From positions 37,489-101,488 of the forward strand of contig CALJJQ010000006.1 in assembly GCA_937973965.1 (NCBI GenBank): a stretch of DNA of 64,000 bases. The letters are read 5' to 3'. Source of the DNA: an uncultured Calothrix sp. (GTDB lineage Bacteria > Cyanobacteriota > Cyanobacteriia > Cyanobacteriales > Nostocaceae). The translations under genes and the position numbers were made by a program. Shown piece by piece: positions 63,762 through 64,000 of the stretch; position 1 is the stretch's first letter; the number at the start of each line of letters is the position of its first letter. The notes under the pieces were generated by a model. That model ran no database searches. It saw nothing but the letters and a program-made list of their open reading frames with translations, and was not told the origin of the DNA.

Positions 63762-64000
63762 AAGGAGTAGGAAGTCGAAGTTGATTAGTAATCTGAAAGG
63801 CTGAAATCTTTGCGATCGCTACTCGTTTTTCCAATTCCATCTTCCAGAACCGTTTCCATATAGGACTTACGCAAGCGTCACAAAATAAGGTCAACTGGCA
63901 CATACCTTTGAATATGAGTTTAATGTGTGTAATCCTTAATTTATAAACCTTACGTCTGAATTCAGCCAATGTGATAGTTTGACTGAAAATGTGCCAGTTG
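63762..64000. other. Right-edge intergenic DNA with inverted repeat
   Basis: No gene; the 72-codon minus-strand frame here starts with TTG and is not protein-like. TAGGACTTACGCAAGCG at about 63861 matches the end of the MITE-like element at 55868. CAACTGGCACA (63892-63902) and TGTGCCAGTTG (63990-64000) are perfect inverted repeats ending at the window edge. Confidence 0.55.
63892..64000. repeat. Inverted repeat CAACTGGCACA/TGTGCCAGTTG
   Basis: A perfect 11-bp inverted repeat 109 bases end to end; the right arm touches the window edge, so the element may extend further. Size and ends would suit a MITE or the edge of an insertion sequence. Confidence 0.6.

Overview
The window looks like chromosome from a filamentous, probably Nostocales-type cyanobacterium. 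Supporting signs are the many HIP1 octamers (GCGATCGC), cyanobacterial genes (ndhB, Tic20-like, RRM-type RNA-binding protein, Yfr1 sRNA), AT-leaning composition, low coding density, and intergenic DNA full of short tandem heptamers (CCAAAAT and CAGGAGA types), hairpin repeats and MITE-like elements. No tRNA, rRNA, CRISPR array, prophage or intact insertion sequence was seen.

Layout. 1-8.7 kb: partial membrane-anchored protein, pyruvate dehydrogenase E2, a peptide-type ABC permease, a Yfr1 small RNA, a small exported protein, type II NADH dehydrogenase, a HIT protein and several small or membrane proteins. 9-15 kb: an APH/P-loop kinase fusion, a TerB-like protein, then an FtsL-like protein directly followed by FtsI. 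15-20.6 kb: a gene-poor, decaying stretch with an outer-membrane barrel gene and a 5'-truncated DUF11 surface-protein relic. 20.8-29 kb: mutS2, an alpha/beta-hydrolase-fold protein, purH and an MFS transporter, separated by mobile repeats. 29-36 kb: a DOMON-like protein, a sugar-kinase-like phosphotransferase carrying a repeat-derived insertion, a tandem DUF4360 pair and an acyltransferase. 36-44 kb: a GldA/GldF/GldG-like ABC cluster with a DUF4340 protein, then a 7TM-HD phosphohydrolase. 45-58.6 kb: mostly housekeeping genes (aroQ, topA, rbp, ndhB, glyA, Tic20, FAH-family hydrolase, rpsF). 59-64 kb: an MbnP/MbnH copper-protein pair beside a ruined TonB-dependent receptor.

Most notable points. 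(1) A MITE of 215-216 bp is present twice, each copy bounded by a perfect 10-bp direct repeat, so boundaries and target duplications can be read directly. (2) The MbnP-MbnH pair survives while the divergent AMIN/TonB receptor next to it has two in-frame nonsense codons and has lost its middle. (3) A good Yfr1 candidate lies downstream of the ABC permease gene. (4) Dispersed repeats have entered coding sequence: about 21 residues inside a kinase, the C-terminal tail of an outer-membrane protein, and the last codons and stop of aroQ. (5) At least three further dispersed repeat families occur in two or three copies each. All protein names come from motif recognition by eye; no database search was run.
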